Notes: generated by a model from the sequence alone, not told the origin. Shown: positions 9,015 to 18,347, counted from the first letter of the stretch. The stretch: DNA of 64,000 nt from Pseudomonas neuropathica (GCF_015461835.1 NZ_JACOPX010000014.1:62001-126000), one strand, 5' to 3'. Program-made: numbers and translations.

Positions 9015-10169
9015 TCAGTCGCTGTTGTGTATCTCTTGCAACTGTCCCAACCGACTGCGCGTGCGCGCCAGGTCAATGGCATTGCCATCCAGGCTAGCGC
9101 ACAAGGGCAAACGACCGAGTAGCGTCAGGTGCTTGTCCTGGTCGTACAACACGTCGATCAGGTTGATGAAGCGTTGTTGCGCGGCGATCGAGCACTCCGC
9201 CAGTTCCGGCAGATCATCGATGATCCAGCGGTCGAAACGGCGACACAGTTCCAGATAATCCATCACCGCCGTTGGCTGTTCGCACAGATCGTTGAAGGTA
9301 AAACCGATCTGCCGATTCTCAAAAAAACGCGCCTGAAACTGCCGGGTTCCGACCGTTAGCGCAACGGCCGGTGCCTCTGCAGGTGGCAGATCCAGGGCCG
9401 TGCGTTGAGCTGGCGTGGCCGGCCACACGTAATGTCCCTGGGTGAATATCTGGTGTGCAGAGTGACGCGTCTGGCTGCGGTAATCGTGCGGGCCGCCGAC
9501 TTCCATCACCTGCATGTGCGTATTGATCAGTTCGATCACCGGTTTGAAGCGGGCGTGATAAAGCGGATTGGGCAGCAAACCCTCAGGCGCATAGTTGGAG
9601 GTCACCAGCAGCAGAATCCGTCGTTTGAACAACGCCTTGAACAGCCGGGTGATAAGCATGGCATCGCCGATGTCATGCACATGAAACTCGTCGAAACACA
9701 GCACCCGACAATCTTGCAGCAGTTCGTCGAGGGTCACTTCGAGGGCATCGTCCTGCAGGCGATGGCTGAACATGCCCTGATGCAATTGCGCGAAAAACTG
9801 ATGGAAATGCAAGCGTCGTTTCTGAGTGATCGGCAGCGCCTGGAAGAAGCCGTCGAGCAGCCAGCTCTTGCCACGCCCGACGGCGCCGAACAGATACAGG
9901 CTTGGCGCGGTTCGGCTGTTGGCGCCCAACAGCAGACTGGCCTGCTGCGCCATGCACTCGATGACGCGCTGCTGGCTGTGGCTGAGGGTGTAGCCCTGAC
10001 CGCTGGCCTTGTGTCGGAAGTAATCGCGGATCGACTGGGCGCTGGCGTCATGCCCGGCGCCGGCCGGCAAACCCTTGCCGAACCAGCGGCGCAACGCCGG
10101 CCAGCGCTGGATCAGTCGCGATCGTTTCGGCGGGTGGGCAGGCACTGTCGGCGTCTCCGTGTTCGTCAA
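9015..10169 (-). CDS. ZapE/AFG1-like ATPase
   Basis: A 384-residue P-loop ATPase of the AFG1/ZapE family. Walker A is LFGAVGRGKSWL, followed by the family segment LHFHQFFAQLHQ. Walker B is VLCFDEFHVHDIGDAM and sensor 1 is LLVTSNYAPEGLLPNPLYHARFKPVIELI. ZapE of E. coli is a division-associated ATPase that destabilises FtsZ bundles; AFG1 acts in mitochondria. The N-terminal 50 residues, rich in Arg and Pro, are not typical of the core, and the length is near the family norm. I believe Pseudomonas usually carries another ZapE elsewhere, which would make this a second copy. It stands alone on its strand. Confidence 0.85.
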   Translation of the reverse strand: MTNTETPTVPAHPPKRSRLIQRWPALRRWFGKGLPAGAGHDASAQSIRDYFRHKASGQGYTLSHSQQRVIECMAQQASLLLGANSRTAPSLYLFGAVGRGKSWLLDGFFQALPITQKRRLHFHQFFAQLHQGMFSHRLQDDALEVTLDELLQDCRVLCFDEFHVHDIGDAMLITRLFKALFKRRILLLVTSNYAPEGLLPNPLYHARFKPVIELINTHMQVMEVGGPHDYRSQTRHSAHQIFTQGHYVWPATPAQRTALDLPPAEAPAVALTVGTRQFQARFFENRQIGFTFNDLCEQPTAVMDYLELCRRFDRWIIDDLPELAECSIAAQQRFINLIDVLYDQDKHLTLLGRLPLCASLDGNAIDLARTRSRLGQLQEIHNSD

Positions 10170-10432
10170 AACCGGCTCCCGGGAGCGCGGCGATGTAGTG
10201 TAACCAGACGTCGAGATGACCAGCCACCGCGACGTGTCGACAATGGGCGGTTATTGAACAAATTTGTGCGGCACGTACAGCCATTTCTAGCGACATGGCT
10301 CGCCCCGTTGCCAATCTTTCGAAACATATCCCGGCCGATCCATGGATCCAATCGACTGGCGGAATCGTCGACCGTTGCTAACCTCAACCACAGAAACGAC
10401 GTCGCAAGCGATCACTGACAAGGAATGGCGCA

Positions 10433-10954
10433 GTGAATGTACATGGGGTTATGGGGCTGTTGGGTGTGCTCGCTGCGCCTGTCTATTCGGCGGATCTTCA
10501 GGTCGAAGTGCGCGTCGATGTGCAACGCGGCTGCCAGTTGATCGGCCAGCAGCGCAACGCCGGCATTGAGCAACTGGGCGTGCTTGATTTCGGCAGCACC
10601 GCGCGCCTCGATGACCCGGCCGGGCCTTTGAGCGCCGCGTTGATCAATCAACGCCTGCCACGGCTGGAGTGCAATCCTGACACGCCGTACCAGATGCGTG
10701 TCGACGGCGGTTTGCATGGTGGTGTCGGGGAAGTTCGCTATATGGTCGGTTCAACAGGCAGTAAACCGATTCCGTACCGCTTGTATCAGGACGCGGCGCG
10801 CCGGGTGCCGCTGGTGGTGGATGTTCCGGTCAGTGGGCGGGTGCCGGACAGCGGCACGGTGGAGTTGCCACTGTACGCGCGGATCGAGCGCCTGGCTGAG
10901 GTGCCGCAGGTCAGCCGTTATTCGGATCTGGTCAAGGTGACGGTCACCTGGTGA
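10433..10954 (+). CDS. Csu-type pilus subunit 1 (spore coat protein U domain)
   Basis: A 173-residue secreted subunit that opens the pilus operon. A short signal peptide (MNVHGVMGLLGVLAAPVYSA) precedes a spore coat protein U domain with paired cysteines (RGCQLIGQQ, LECNPDTPYQMRVDGG) and the terminal beta strand YSDLVKVTVTW used in donor-strand exchange. The start is GTG with AAGGA about 9 nt upstream; no ATG gives a better signal. It is one of four small SCPU proteins encoded here and would be a shaft or minor subunit of an archaic chaperone-usher pilus like Acinetobacter Csu. Confidence 0.85.
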   Translation: MNVHGVMGLLGVLAAPVYSADLQVEVRVDVQRGCQLIGQQRNAGIEQLGVLDFGSTARLDDPAGPLSAALINQRLPRLECNPDTPYQMRVDGGLHGGVGEVRYMVGSTGSKPIPYRLYQDAARRVPLVVDVPVSGRVPDSGTVELPLYARIERLAEVPQVSRYSDLVKVTVTW

Positions 10955-11053
10955 GCGTGGTTTCAAGGCAGCCGCTGGACGCGGGTGCGCAAGGAAGGCG
11001 TTCGATGATGAGCGCGGTGATCGAATCAGCGTAAAGGAGCAGGGACGGGCGCA

Positions 11054-11587
11054 ATGACAGGTAAACACTGGATGGTGATGGCAGCAGTTACGCTGGCATT
11101 GCTCGCAGACGAGGCGCAAGCAGCGGTCAGCGGGCAGATCAATGCGCGGCTGATCCTGATTGCCGGCTGCGAAGTCACCAATACCAGCACACCCGACAGT
11201 CCGCTCAGTGCCTTCGGCACCCTCGACTTCGGCCTTCAGGGGCCCACCTGGAACGCGCCGATCAAGGCCAGTCTGGACGGCGACAGCAGCGGCAAACTCA
11301 ACGTCGCCTGCAACCCCTCGGTCACCGGTTTCACCGTCACCATCGACGGCGGCACCCACGGTGACGGCAATACCCGGCGCCTGAGCAACGGTCGCCAGAC
11401 CCTTCCTTATCAGCTGTTTGTCGATCCCTCCGGCGTCCGGAGTTACAGCATCGGCCAGCAACACAATTTCGCTGTCACCAGCGGTGCGCAGATACCCATT
11501 CCGGTATTTGGCACGGTGGTGGCGAATACCCGTGCGGTACCGGCAGGGGTCTATACCGACACCCTGACGGTGACGCTCGACTGGTAA
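11054..11587 (+). CDS. Csu-type pilus subunit 2 (spore coat protein U domain)
   Basis: A 177-residue protein with a signal peptide ending near DEAQA. The SCPU domain has the pattern VSGQINARLILIAGCEV...LDFG...VACNPSVTGFTVTIDGG and ends YTDTLTVTLDW. AAGGAG lies about 15 nt before the ATG. It follows subunit 1 by 99 bp and precedes subunit 3 by 20 bp, so it is in the same operon. The role as a pilus shaft or adaptor subunit is inferred from the operon; which of the four is the major subunit cannot be told from sequence alone. Confidence 0.87.
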   Translation: MTGKHWMVMAAVTLALLADEAQAAVSGQINARLILIAGCEVTNTSTPDSPLSAFGTLDFGLQGPTWNAPIKASLDGDSSGKLNVACNPSVTGFTVTIDGGTHGDGNTRRLSNGRQTLPYQLFVDPSGVRSYSIGQQHNFAVTSGAQIPIPVFGTVVANTRAVPAGVYTDTLTVTLDW

Positions 11588-11607
11588 CCCCGTAGAGGAC
11601 GGACACC

Positions 11608-12144
11608 ATGCGTATGTTTGCATCAAGGATAGGTTTGTCGTTGCTTGGCCTGGCGCTGGTTTCCAGTGCCAACGCCGCCACCACGGTCACCGGCCAGATC
11701 ACCTCCAGCCTGATTCTGATCAGCAGCTGTCAGGTCAACGGCGCTGGCGGTTCCACCGGGCTGAACTTCGGTGCGTTGAACTTCGGCACTGCCAACAGCC
11801 TGTTCACCACCGCCACCGGGCAGGTGTTGGGCGGTGGCGGCGGGGCGTTGTCGATTCTCTGCTCCAGCGGCACCACGCCGACGGTCAAGGTGCGTGCGGG
11901 CTCCCACGACGGAATGTCGCCGGGTGGCACGCGGGCGCTGTACGACGGCGTTGCCAATTACGTGCCGTACGACTTGTACACCGATGCCGGACATTCGCAA
12001 CTGCTGGCGATTGACGGGACGATCAACCTCGCCGCCAGTACCGGTGTCGCGCAGACAGTGAACATCTACGGTCAGGCAGTGGGCAAGGCCGGTTTGCCGG
12101 CGGGGACGTACACCGACACTGTCGCTGTTGAACTGACGTTCTGA
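11608..12144 (+). CDS. Csu-type pilus subunit 3 (spore coat protein U domain)
   Basis: A 178-residue protein with a clear signal peptide (MRMFASRIGLSLLGLALVSSANA). The SCPU domain is closest in pattern to subunit 2 (VTGQITSSLILISSCQVNG, ILCSSGTTPTVKVRAGSHDG, YTDTVAVELTF). Two cysteines probably form the conserved disulfide of the pilin fold. GAGGA lies upstream of the ATG. It sits 20 nt after subunit 2 and 4 nt before subunit 4, consistent with one transcript. Gene duplication of subunits 2 and 3 is likely. Confidence 0.87.
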   Translation: MRMFASRIGLSLLGLALVSSANAATTVTGQITSSLILISSCQVNGAGGSTGLNFGALNFGTANSLFTTATGQVLGGGGGALSILCSSGTTPTVKVRAGSHDGMSPGGTRALYDGVANYVPYDLYTDAGHSQLLAIDGTINLAASTGVAQTVNIYGQAVGKAGLPAGTYTDTVAVELTF

Positions 12145-12148
12145 TGCC

Positions 12149-12649
12149 ATGCGCCGCCATGGCTGTGCAGCGCTACTCATGCTCTTTGCGGGCAGTGCAC
12201 CGCTGCCGCTGACAGCGGCGACGAGCCAGAGCTTTCAGGTCAGTGCGACGGTCACCGCCGGGTGTCTGGTGGTGGGCGGGGTGTCGAACTATGGCGGGCT
12301 GAATTTCGGTTCGCGTTCGGCACTGGCCACCGGCACCGTGCAGGTCGCGCTGACGGGTGGGGTGCAATTGCAATGCACGCCGGGCGTGACGCTGAACATG
12401 AGCGTTGATGGCGGCCAGTACAACAACAGTGGCCGGCACATGCAGGTCAACAGCGGTAATGCGCGGGTGGCGTATGCGCTGTTTAGTGATGCGGCATACA
12501 GCCAGAGCCTGGGCATCGGCCAGAGTGTGGCGGTGGCCTACAGCGATGCGAACAACATCAGCCTGCCGATTTACGGTCAGGTGCAATTGCCGGGTAATCA
12601 GCCTGGGGGGACGTACAGCGACGTGTTGCAGGTGCAACTGTCGTGGTAA
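12149..12649 (+). CDS. Csu-type pilus subunit 4 (spore coat protein U domain)
   Basis: A 166-residue secreted protein. Signal peptide MRRHGCAALLMLFAGSAPLPLTAA, then an SCPU domain (FQVSATVTAGCLVVGG, LNFGSRSAL, LQCTPGVTLNMSVDGGQY) ending YSDVLQVQLSW. Its start lies 4 nt after the stop of subunit 3, so translation is probably coupled. It resembles CsuA/B-type subunits in length and pattern and is the last small subunit before the chaperone. Confidence 0.87.
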   Translation: MRRHGCAALLMLFAGSAPLPLTAATSQSFQVSATVTAGCLVVGGVSNYGGLNFGSRSALATGTVQVALTGGVQLQCTPGVTLNMSVDGGQYNNSGRHMQVNSGNARVAYALFSDAAYSQSLGIGQSVAVAYSDANNISLPIYGQVQLPGNQPGGTYSDVLQVQLSW

Positions 12650-12682
12650 GGCGAAGTTGAATGGCCGACAAGGAGCAGGTTT

Positions 12683-13471
12683 ATGGGGTCAGTTACGTCA
12701 CGGCATTCTTTCGTGCGCTGTGCGATGTGGACGCTGGTCATGCTTGGGGCAAGTCAGGCACACGCGGCGAGTTCGGTGCTGATCTGGCCGATCGATCCGG
12801 TGCTGGAGGCTGATCAGCAGGCCAGTGCGCTGTGGCTGGAGAATCGCGGCAGTGAAACCGCCAATCTGCAGATCCGCGTGTTCGGCTGGAGCCAGAGTGG
12901 TTTCGCCGAGCAATACCAGAACCAGCGCGACGTGATCGGCAGTCCGCCGGTGGCGAAAATCGAGCCGGGGCAGAAACAACTGGTGCGCCTGACCCGGACA
13001 AAGGAGGTACCGCCGGGGCAGGAGCTGGCCTACCGGATCATCATCGACGAAATTCCTTCCGCGCAACCCGCGACTGCTGACGGCGGAAAAACAGCGGCAG
13101 CGATCCGCTTCCAGATGCGCTACTCGGTGCCGTTGTTTGCCTATGGTGCCGGGCTGTGGAGCAAGGAAGACAGCAGCCGCACGCGTGATCCCAAGGGTGT
13201 CGGCCTGCCGCAATTGAGCTGGCGCACGGTGGCCGTGGACGGCAAGCCCTATGTCGAAGTGCGTAATCAGGGCGCGGTGCATGCGCGACTGACTGACGTG
13301 GCAATCAAACAGGCAGGGCAGAGCAGACCGCTGGCCGAAGGACTCTTGGGTTACGTGCTGCCGGGGGCGGTAATGCGCTGGCCGGCACCGGGGCCGTTGG
13401 TCGGTGATTCGGCGTTGCAGGTGCGGGTGAACGGCGCGCCGCAGGTGCAGAGCATTACACCTGCCAAATGA
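12683..13471 (+). CDS. Csu-type periplasmic pilus chaperone
   Basis: A 262-residue periplasmic chaperone with a signal peptide ending ASQAHA. The N-terminal Ig-like domain begins ASSVLIWPIDPVLEADQQASALWLENRG and includes KIEPGQKQLVRLTRTKEVPPGQELAYRIIIDEIP, typical of PapD/CsuC proteins. A second domain follows (RFQMRYSVPLF...). It would fold the SCPU subunits by donating a strand and deliver them to the usher encoded next. Its place between subunits and usher matches Csu operons. Confidence 0.9.
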   Translation: MGSVTSRHSFVRCAMWTLVMLGASQAHAASSVLIWPIDPVLEADQQASALWLENRGSETANLQIRVFGWSQSGFAEQYQNQRDVIGSPPVAKIEPGQKQLVRLTRTKEVPPGQELAYRIIIDEIPSAQPATADGGKTAAAIRFQMRYSVPLFAYGAGLWSKEDSSRTRDPKGVGLPQLSWRTVAVDGKPYVEVRNQGAVHARLTDVAIKQAGQSRPLAEGLLGYVLPGAVMRWPAPGPLVGDSALQVRVNGAPQVQSITPAK

Positions 13472-13551
13472 GTGAGTCGTAGCGCAGTTATCTGTCGTCG
13501 GCTAAAGCGGTATCAGGGAGGATTCAGTCCATTGACGGACGTAAAACGTGT

Positions 13552-15909
13552 ATGAGCCCAGGACGGGTTCGTCGTATTCAGCGTCCGGTGTGGCTCATCA
13601 CCGGCGCGTGTTGCCTGATGTTCGTTCAACCATCCGGGGCCGGCGATCTGCCGCCGCCACCGAGCGGCATGGAGGCCGTGAGTGATGCACAGTTGTTTCT
13701 GGAACTGGTGGTCAACCAGATGAATACCGGACGCGTGGTGGCGGTGCAGCAGCGCGACGGGCGCTTGTTCGTGCCAGTGACCGCGTTGCGCGAGACCGGC
13801 ATGAAACTGCCCGACAGCCTAGGCGCCGAGGTCGATCTCGACAGTCTGGCGGGGCTGCACAGTGATTACGACAGTGTCGGTCAGCGCCTGCTGCTGGACG
13901 TGCCGCCGGACTGGCTGCCGGAACAGTTCATCGGCAATCGCCAGGCTTACCCGCGCACCCCGGCGCTGAGCAGTTTCGGCGCGCTGTTCAACTATGACCT
14001 CTACCTCAATGACACCGACGATGCCGGCACTTATCTGGCGGCGTGGAACGAAGTGCGGCTGTTCGACAGCTGGGGCACGCTGTCCAACACGGGGCAGTAC
14101 CGGCGTACGTTGTCCGGTGATTCGCTCAACACGCTGGACAATGGCTACCTGCGTTACGACACCACCTGGCGTTACTCCGACGACGAGCGAATGCTCACCT
14201 ACGAGGCCGGTGACGTGATCAGCGGTGCGTTGCCGTGGAGCAGTTCGGTGCGTCTGGGTGGCGTGCAGTTTTCTCGGGATTTTGCCGTACGCCCGGATCT
14301 GGTGACGTATCCGTTGCCGCAATTTGCCGGTGAAGCGGCGGTGCCGTCCTCGGTGGATCTGTTCATCAATGGCTACAAATCCAGCAGCGCAGATTTGCAG
14401 CCGGGGCCGTACACGCTGACCAATATTCCGTTCATCAACGGTGCGGGCGAAGCCGTCGTAGTGACCACTGATGCGCTCGGTCGGCAGGTCTCGACCACGG
14501 TGCCGTTCTATGTCACCAGTACGTTGTTGCAAAAAGGCTTGAGCGATTTTTCCGTGGCGACCGGTACGTTGCGCCGCGACTATGGCTTGAAGGATTTCAG
14601 TTACGGCCCGGGTGTCACCTCCGGCAGCCTGCGTTACGGCGTCAGCGACAGTTTCACCCTGGAGAGCCACGCCGAAGCGGCCGATTCGCTGACACTGGGC
14701 GGCCTCGGCGGCAACCTGCGGCTGGGCAATTTCGGCGTACTCAATAGTGCCGTGAGCCAAAGCCGTTTCGACGGCGAGGGCGGTCACCAGGTCAGCCTGG
14801 GCTATCAGTACAGCAACCAGCGTTTCAGCTTTTCCTACCAACGCCTGCAACGCCACGATCAATATGCCGACCTGACCGTGGTCGACAGCCCCTACATCAG
14901 CCTCAGTCGACGCAGCGAACAGGCGACCCTGAGCCTTAACCTTGAGCGTTGGGGCAGCCTCGGCGCCGGTTATTTCGATGTTCGTGCGGCGGACGACTCA
15001 CGCACGCGGCTGCTCAACCTCAGCTGGAGCAAACCGCTGTGGCGCAACAGCAGTTTTTACCTGTCGGCCAACCGCGAAATCGGCGACAGCAACTGGGCGG
15101 TACAGGCGCAACTGGTGATTCCGTTCGATCTGCGCGGCAGTCTGGCGATCAGCAGTGATCGCAGTAAAACCGGGCAGAGCCAGCAGCGGGTCAACTACAG
15201 TCGTGCGGTGCCGACTGAGGGCGGCGTGGGTTTCAACCTCGGCTACGCCAAGGGTGATGGCGCCGATTATCGCCAGGCCGACGTCACCTGGCGCCTGCAG
15301 TCGGTGCAGTTGCAGGCCGGTGTCTACGGCACTTCCGAGGCTGAAACCCGTTGGGCCGACGCCAGTGGTTCGCTGGTGTGGATGGACCGTCAGGTGTTCG
15401 CCGCCAACCGCATCGACGACGCGTTTGTAGTGGTCAGCACCGATGGTTTTGCCGACATTCCGGTGCGCTACGAAAACCAGCAGGTTGGTCAGACCGACAA
15501 GAACGGTCATCTGCTGGTGCCGTGGAGCAGCGCCTATTACCGCGGCAAGTATGAAATCGATCCACTGAATCTGCCGGCCAATGTGCGCAGTCCCAATGTC
15601 GAACAACGCATCGCTGTACGGCGTGGTAGCGGATATCTGCTGGAGTTTCCGCTGGCCCGAGTGATTGCTGCGAGCATCGTGCTGGTCGACGCGCAACAGC
15701 GCGAACTGCCGCTGGGTGCGGGCGTGCTGCATGAGCAGAGCGGCACACGGACGGTGGTCGGTTGGGATGGGCTGGTGTATCTGGAAAACCTGCAGGCGCA
15801 GAACTCGTTGCAAGTGACGCTGGCCGACGGCAAAACCTGTCAGGCGCAGTTCAGCGTCGATATGAATCAGGATCAGGTGCCGCTGATTGGCCCGTTGGTG
15901 TGTCAATGA
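13552..15909 (+). CDS. Csu-type outer-membrane usher
   Basis: A 785-residue usher (FimD/PapC superfamily). A signal peptide ends near QPSGAGD. The N-terminal domain begins PPPPSGMEAVSDAQLFLELVVNQMNTGRVVAV, a pattern of the archaic (Csu/alpha) ushers. A 24-strand barrel with plug domain follows (SSVDLFINGYKSSSADLQPGPYTLTNIPFINGAGEAVVVTTDALG), then C-terminal Ig-like domains (VRYENQQVGQTDKNGHLLVP). The length is usual for this class. Its stop overlaps the tip-adhesin start by 4 nt (ATGA), so the two are translationally coupled. It forms the pore for pilus assembly and secretion. Confidence 0.93.
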   Translation: MSPGRVRRIQRPVWLITGACCLMFVQPSGAGDLPPPPSGMEAVSDAQLFLELVVNQMNTGRVVAVQQRDGRLFVPVTALRETGMKLPDSLGAEVDLDSLAGLHSDYDSVGQRLLLDVPPDWLPEQFIGNRQAYPRTPALSSFGALFNYDLYLNDTDDAGTYLAAWNEVRLFDSWGTLSNTGQYRRTLSGDSLNTLDNGYLRYDTTWRYSDDERMLTYEAGDVISGALPWSSSVRLGGVQFSRDFAVRPDLVTYPLPQFAGEAAVPSSVDLFINGYKSSSADLQPGPYTLTNIPFINGAGEAVVVTTDALGRQVSTTVPFYVTSTLLQKGLSDFSVATGTLRRDYGLKDFSYGPGVTSGSLRYGVSDSFTLESHAEAADSLTLGGLGGNLRLGNFGVLNSAVSQSRFDGEGGHQVSLGYQYSNQRFSFSYQRLQRHDQYADLTVVDSPYISLSRRSEQATLSLNLERWGSLGAGYFDVRAADDSRTRLLNLSWSKPLWRNSSFYLSANREIGDSNWAVQAQLVIPFDLRGSLAISSDRSKTGQSQQRVNYSRAVPTEGGVGFNLGYAKGDGADYRQADVTWRLQSVQLQAGVYGTSEAETRWADASGSLVWMDRQVFAANRIDDAFVVVSTDGFADIPVRYENQQVGQTDKNGHLLVPWSSAYYRGKYEIDPLNLPANVRSPNVEQRIAVRRGSGYLLEFPLARVIAASIVLVDAQQRELPLGAGVLHEQSGTRTVVGWDGLVYLENLQAQNSLQVTLADGKTCQAQFSVDMNQDQVPLIGPLVCQ

Positions 15910-16877
15910 TGTTCAGGCGATGGCTATTGGCGCTGGCGCTGATGCTGCCGGGGGCGGTACAGGCCGCGTGCTCGGTGGTCAGCACCACACCGGCGGCGTT
16001 CGGCACGCTCAGTTCGATTGCTGTGCGCACGACGTCGCAGCCCAGTTCCACACTGAATGCGGGTTTGAGTTGCACCGGTTCGCTGCTGTCGCTGCTGACC
16101 AGTAACGACCACTTCTGGGGCACTGTGTCTTCGACGCAAGGCGGGCTGGTCGGGCCGACCGGCGATCTCATCAGCTATACGATCTATGCCAACAACAGCA
16201 CCAGCTACCCGCTGACGCGCGGCACGGCCTATGACTTTGCACGCAACGGCATCATCGATGCTCTGGGCCTGCTCAATGGTACGACGCCGAAAACCGTGCC
16301 GCTCTATCTCGGTACAACCATCGGCAGCAACGTCGCCGCCGGGGTGTACACCGAGACCCTGAGCATTTTCTGGAACTGGAATTACTGCTCGGGAATCGGC
16401 ATCGGTGCCATCTGCCTCGGTCGCGATATTGCCAACGGCACGACCTCGTTGACGGTGAACATGACGGTGTCCAACGACTGCACGATTACTGCGCCGAACA
16501 TTGCGTTCGGCAGCGCGCCGGTGGTCAGCGCGTTCACGCCGGTGACCGGGCAAACCATCAATCTGGCCTGCACCAAAGGCAGTGCTTACACCGTGGGGTT
16601 GAGTGACGGACAGAACGCGGTGAGTGTCGGTGGCCGGCGCCGGATGATTTCCGGGAGCAATTATCTGGCCTACGACATTTTCAAAAGTGCCGGCACCACG
16701 CGCTGGGGCAGCGTCGGCGCGGCGCGGCGGGCGAGTACCGATGCCGAGGTCAATCCGGGTAACGGCTTGGGCACGGGCAGCCAGATTTTCAACTACAACG
16801 CGAAGATCTACACCGACCAGACCACGCCGCCGGCGGGCACTTATCTGGACAATGTGGTTTTGGATGTAGGTTTCTGA
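15906..16877 (+). CDS. Csu-type tip adhesin (two SCPU domains)
   Basis: A 323-residue protein with a signal peptide (MFRRWLLALALMLPGAVQA) and two spore coat protein U domains in tandem. The N-terminal one (CSVVSTTPAAFGTLSS..., residues 20-165) would be the binding domain. The C-terminal one (NMTVSNDCTITAPNIAFGSAP...YLDNVVLDVGF) would be the pilin domain that joins the shaft. Two-domain proteins at the end of Csu operons (CsuE) cap the pilus and bind abiotic surfaces through hydrophobic loops. The start ATGATG overlaps the usher stop; either ATG is possible. Confidence 0.87.
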   Translation: MMFRRWLLALALMLPGAVQAACSVVSTTPAAFGTLSSIAVRTTSQPSSTLNAGLSCTGSLLSLLTSNDHFWGTVSSTQGGLVGPTGDLISYTIYANNSTSYPLTRGTAYDFARNGIIDALGLLNGTTPKTVPLYLGTTIGSNVAAGVYTETLSIFWNWNYCSGIGIGAICLGRDIANGTTSLTVNMTVSNDCTITAPNIAFGSAPVVSAFTPVTGQTINLACTKGSAYTVGLSDGQNAVSVGGRRRMISGSNYLAYDIFKSAGTTRWGSVGAARRASTDAEVNPGNGLGTGSQIFNYNAKIYTDQTTPPAGTYLDNVVLDVGF

Positions 16878-16893
16878 GCTGACACGATCCTTT

Positions 16894-16983
16894 GTAGGAG
16901 CTGTCGAGTGAAACGAGGCTGCGATCTTTTGATCTTGCCCTTAAGAACAAGATCAAAAGATCGCAGCGTGCCGCAGCTCCTAC
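16894..16983. repeat. Long inverted repeat (GTAGGAGCTG...CAGCTCCTAC type)
   Basis: A near-palindromic element related to the one at 4953-5034. Outer arms GTAGGAGCTG and CAGCTCCTAC enclose an inner perfect hairpin of the GCGATCTTTTGATCTT type. It lies between the convergent Csu operon and anti-sigma gene and probably ends both transcripts. Confidence 0.85.
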
Positions 16984-17000
16984 ATAGAACAGCGGTATTT

Positions 17001-17756
17001 TCAGAATTGCAGTGATTGCTTGAGCTGTTGCGCCGTCGGTGTATCGACCGGGCTGACCATCGCGTAGTTATAGCCACCACCTGACCAGTACTGGGCCTGC
17101 AAATCTCCGTCACTGCGCGTGCCACGCGGCAAAAAGGTGTTCTTCGGCCCCGGCGGGCGCACGTAGAAACTCACTTTGTGGCCGCTGCCATCCTCATACA
17201 TCACCATCGCCGCCGGACCTTCATCAGTGCTGAGCAAGCGTCCACTGACCGGTTCGAACCCGGCCGCTTTCAGATCGGGCAAGCGACTGGCCCGGGTGAA
17301 ATAGCGGTCGAGCCAGCGCTGCATGTCGCCGGCACTCTCGACCTGGTAATCAGCCGGCAGCATGCCCTGCTGGGCAATCAGGCGATAGGCTTGCAAGGCA
17401 TCGGTCATCGGCAACATGGCCGGGCGCACGAGGGTCATTTCCCGAGCCTGCCAGCCACTGAAACCGCCGACGCTGACCGCGATCAGCAACACCGCCGCAC
17501 TGGCCAGATGACGACGCGACTGGCGCTGACGGCGCTGGCGGATCATCGCCGGGTCAAGCGCCGGGTTGGCCGGTTGCTGCAACGCGCCGCTGAGTGCCGC
17601 GCGCAATTGCTGGGCATCCTGCTGCCAGGCGCGAACCTGCGCCGCTTCGTCCGGGTGACTGGCCAGCCAGGTCTCCAGCACACGCCGGTCGGCGTCGCTG
17701 AGCTGGTGGTCGACATAGGCGTGCAGATCACGCTCGGTGGGAGGCAGGCTGATCAT
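17001..17756 (-). CDS. Anti-sigma factor, transmembrane
   Basis: A 251-residue protein. The N-terminal segment ERDLHAYVDHQLSDADRRVLETWLASHP resembles the sigma-binding domain of RskA/ChrR-type anti-sigma factors, but lacks the HxxxCxxC zinc motif. One membrane helix lies at about residues 84-101 (LASAAVLLIAVSVGGFSGW), with a periplasmic C-terminal half. It overlaps the sigma gene by 4 nt, the usual coupling of an ECF sigma factor and its inhibitor. The C-terminal half (FEPVSGRLLSTDEGPAAMVMYEDGSGHKVSFYVRPPG) may sense the inducing signal. Oxidative stress is a plausible trigger given the adjacent peroxidase. Confidence 0.87.
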   Translation of the reverse strand: MISLPPTERDLHAYVDHQLSDADRRVLETWLASHPDEAAQVRAWQQDAQQLRAALSGALQQPANPALDPAMIRQRRQRQSRRHLASAAVLLIAVSVGGFSGWQAREMTLVRPAMLPMTDALQAYRLIAQQGMLPADYQVESAGDMQRWLDRYFTRASRLPDLKAAGFEPVSGRLLSTDEGPAAMVMYEDGSGHKVSFYVRPPGPKNTFLPRGTRSDGDLQAQYWSGGGYNYAMVSPVDTPTAQQLKQSLQF

Positions 17757-18259
17757 TTGAGTATCCGCAAAGAAGGGCTGCTGATTTCGCCGTCGCTGAG
17801 TTGGCGCAGGGCCTGGCGGGCGCGGGACAGGCGCGACATCACGGTGCCGATCGGGGCGCCGAGAATCTCGGCGACCTCTTTATAGGAAAGGCCTTCCACT
17901 GAAACCATGAGCAGCAGCGCGCGCTGTTCGCTGGACAGTCTGTCGAAGGCTTGCAGGGTTGACTGAGCGATAACGGTGCGCTCCACCGAAGGTTCGGCGT
18001 CGTCGCGACCGGTGAAGAATTCGAGCATTCGCGCATAACGCCGGGAGCGCCGGTGGGCGTCGAGAAACTGCCGATAGAGGATCGCGAACAGCCAGGCACG
18101 CAAGTCGCCGTCGGCGCGTTTGTCGCCCCAACTCGACAGGGCACGCTCCAGACAGGCCTGCACCAGATCGTCAGCACTGCTGCTGTTGCGCGTCAACGAC
18201 ACGGCAAAGCGGCGCAATCTGGGAATGATTTCTCTCAACTGTTCGTCGAATTCGCTCAT
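17753..18259 (-). CDS. ECF-type RNA polymerase sigma factor
   Basis: A 168-residue sigma-70 family protein with only regions 2 and 4. Region 2 has DDLVQACLERALSSWGD and LRAWLFAILYRQFLD. Region 4 is LSSEQRALLLMVSVEGLSYKEVAEILGAPIGTVMSRLSRARQALR, with the helix-turn-helix at about residues 125-150. It is the first gene of the operon with the anti-sigma gene. A GGAATAA-N14-CGTCTC promoter candidate lies 34-60 nt upstream, and a near-identical copy precedes the divergent peroxidase gene. This suggests the factor drives both operons. Confidence 0.93.
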   Translation of the reverse strand: MSEFDEQLREIIPRLRRFAVSLTRNSSSADDLVQACLERALSSWGDKRADGDLRAWLFAILYRQFLDAHRRSRRYARMLEFFTGRDDAEPSVERTVIAQSTLQAFDRLSSEQRALLLMVSVEGLSYKEVAEILGAPIGTVMSRLSRARQALRQLSDGEISSPSLRILK

Positions 18260-18292
18260 GAAATTCTGCTAGTCACTACGCTGTGGACTAGG

Positions 18293-18319
18293 GAGACGTC
18301 CGCCGTTGGAGGTTATTCC
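18293..18319 (-). promoter_or_regulatory. Candidate ECF promoter for the sigma/anti-sigma operon
   Basis: On the minus strand, GGAATAA (18319-18313) and CGTCTC (18298-18293) are separated by 14 nt. The architecture fits ECF promoters, whose -35 often carries GGAA and whose -10 often carries CGTC. The -10 lies 33 nt before the sigma start codon. The matching divergent copy supports a functional role. Confidence 0.7.
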
Positions 18320-18347
18320 ACGTTCGGAAAAATAAATACCGTTGTGT

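Noticed and set aside
10170..10432. Promoter or regulatory motif before the Csu operon
   Set aside because: I looked for sigma-70, sigma-54 and RcsB-like patterns in this 263-nt gap and found none convincing.
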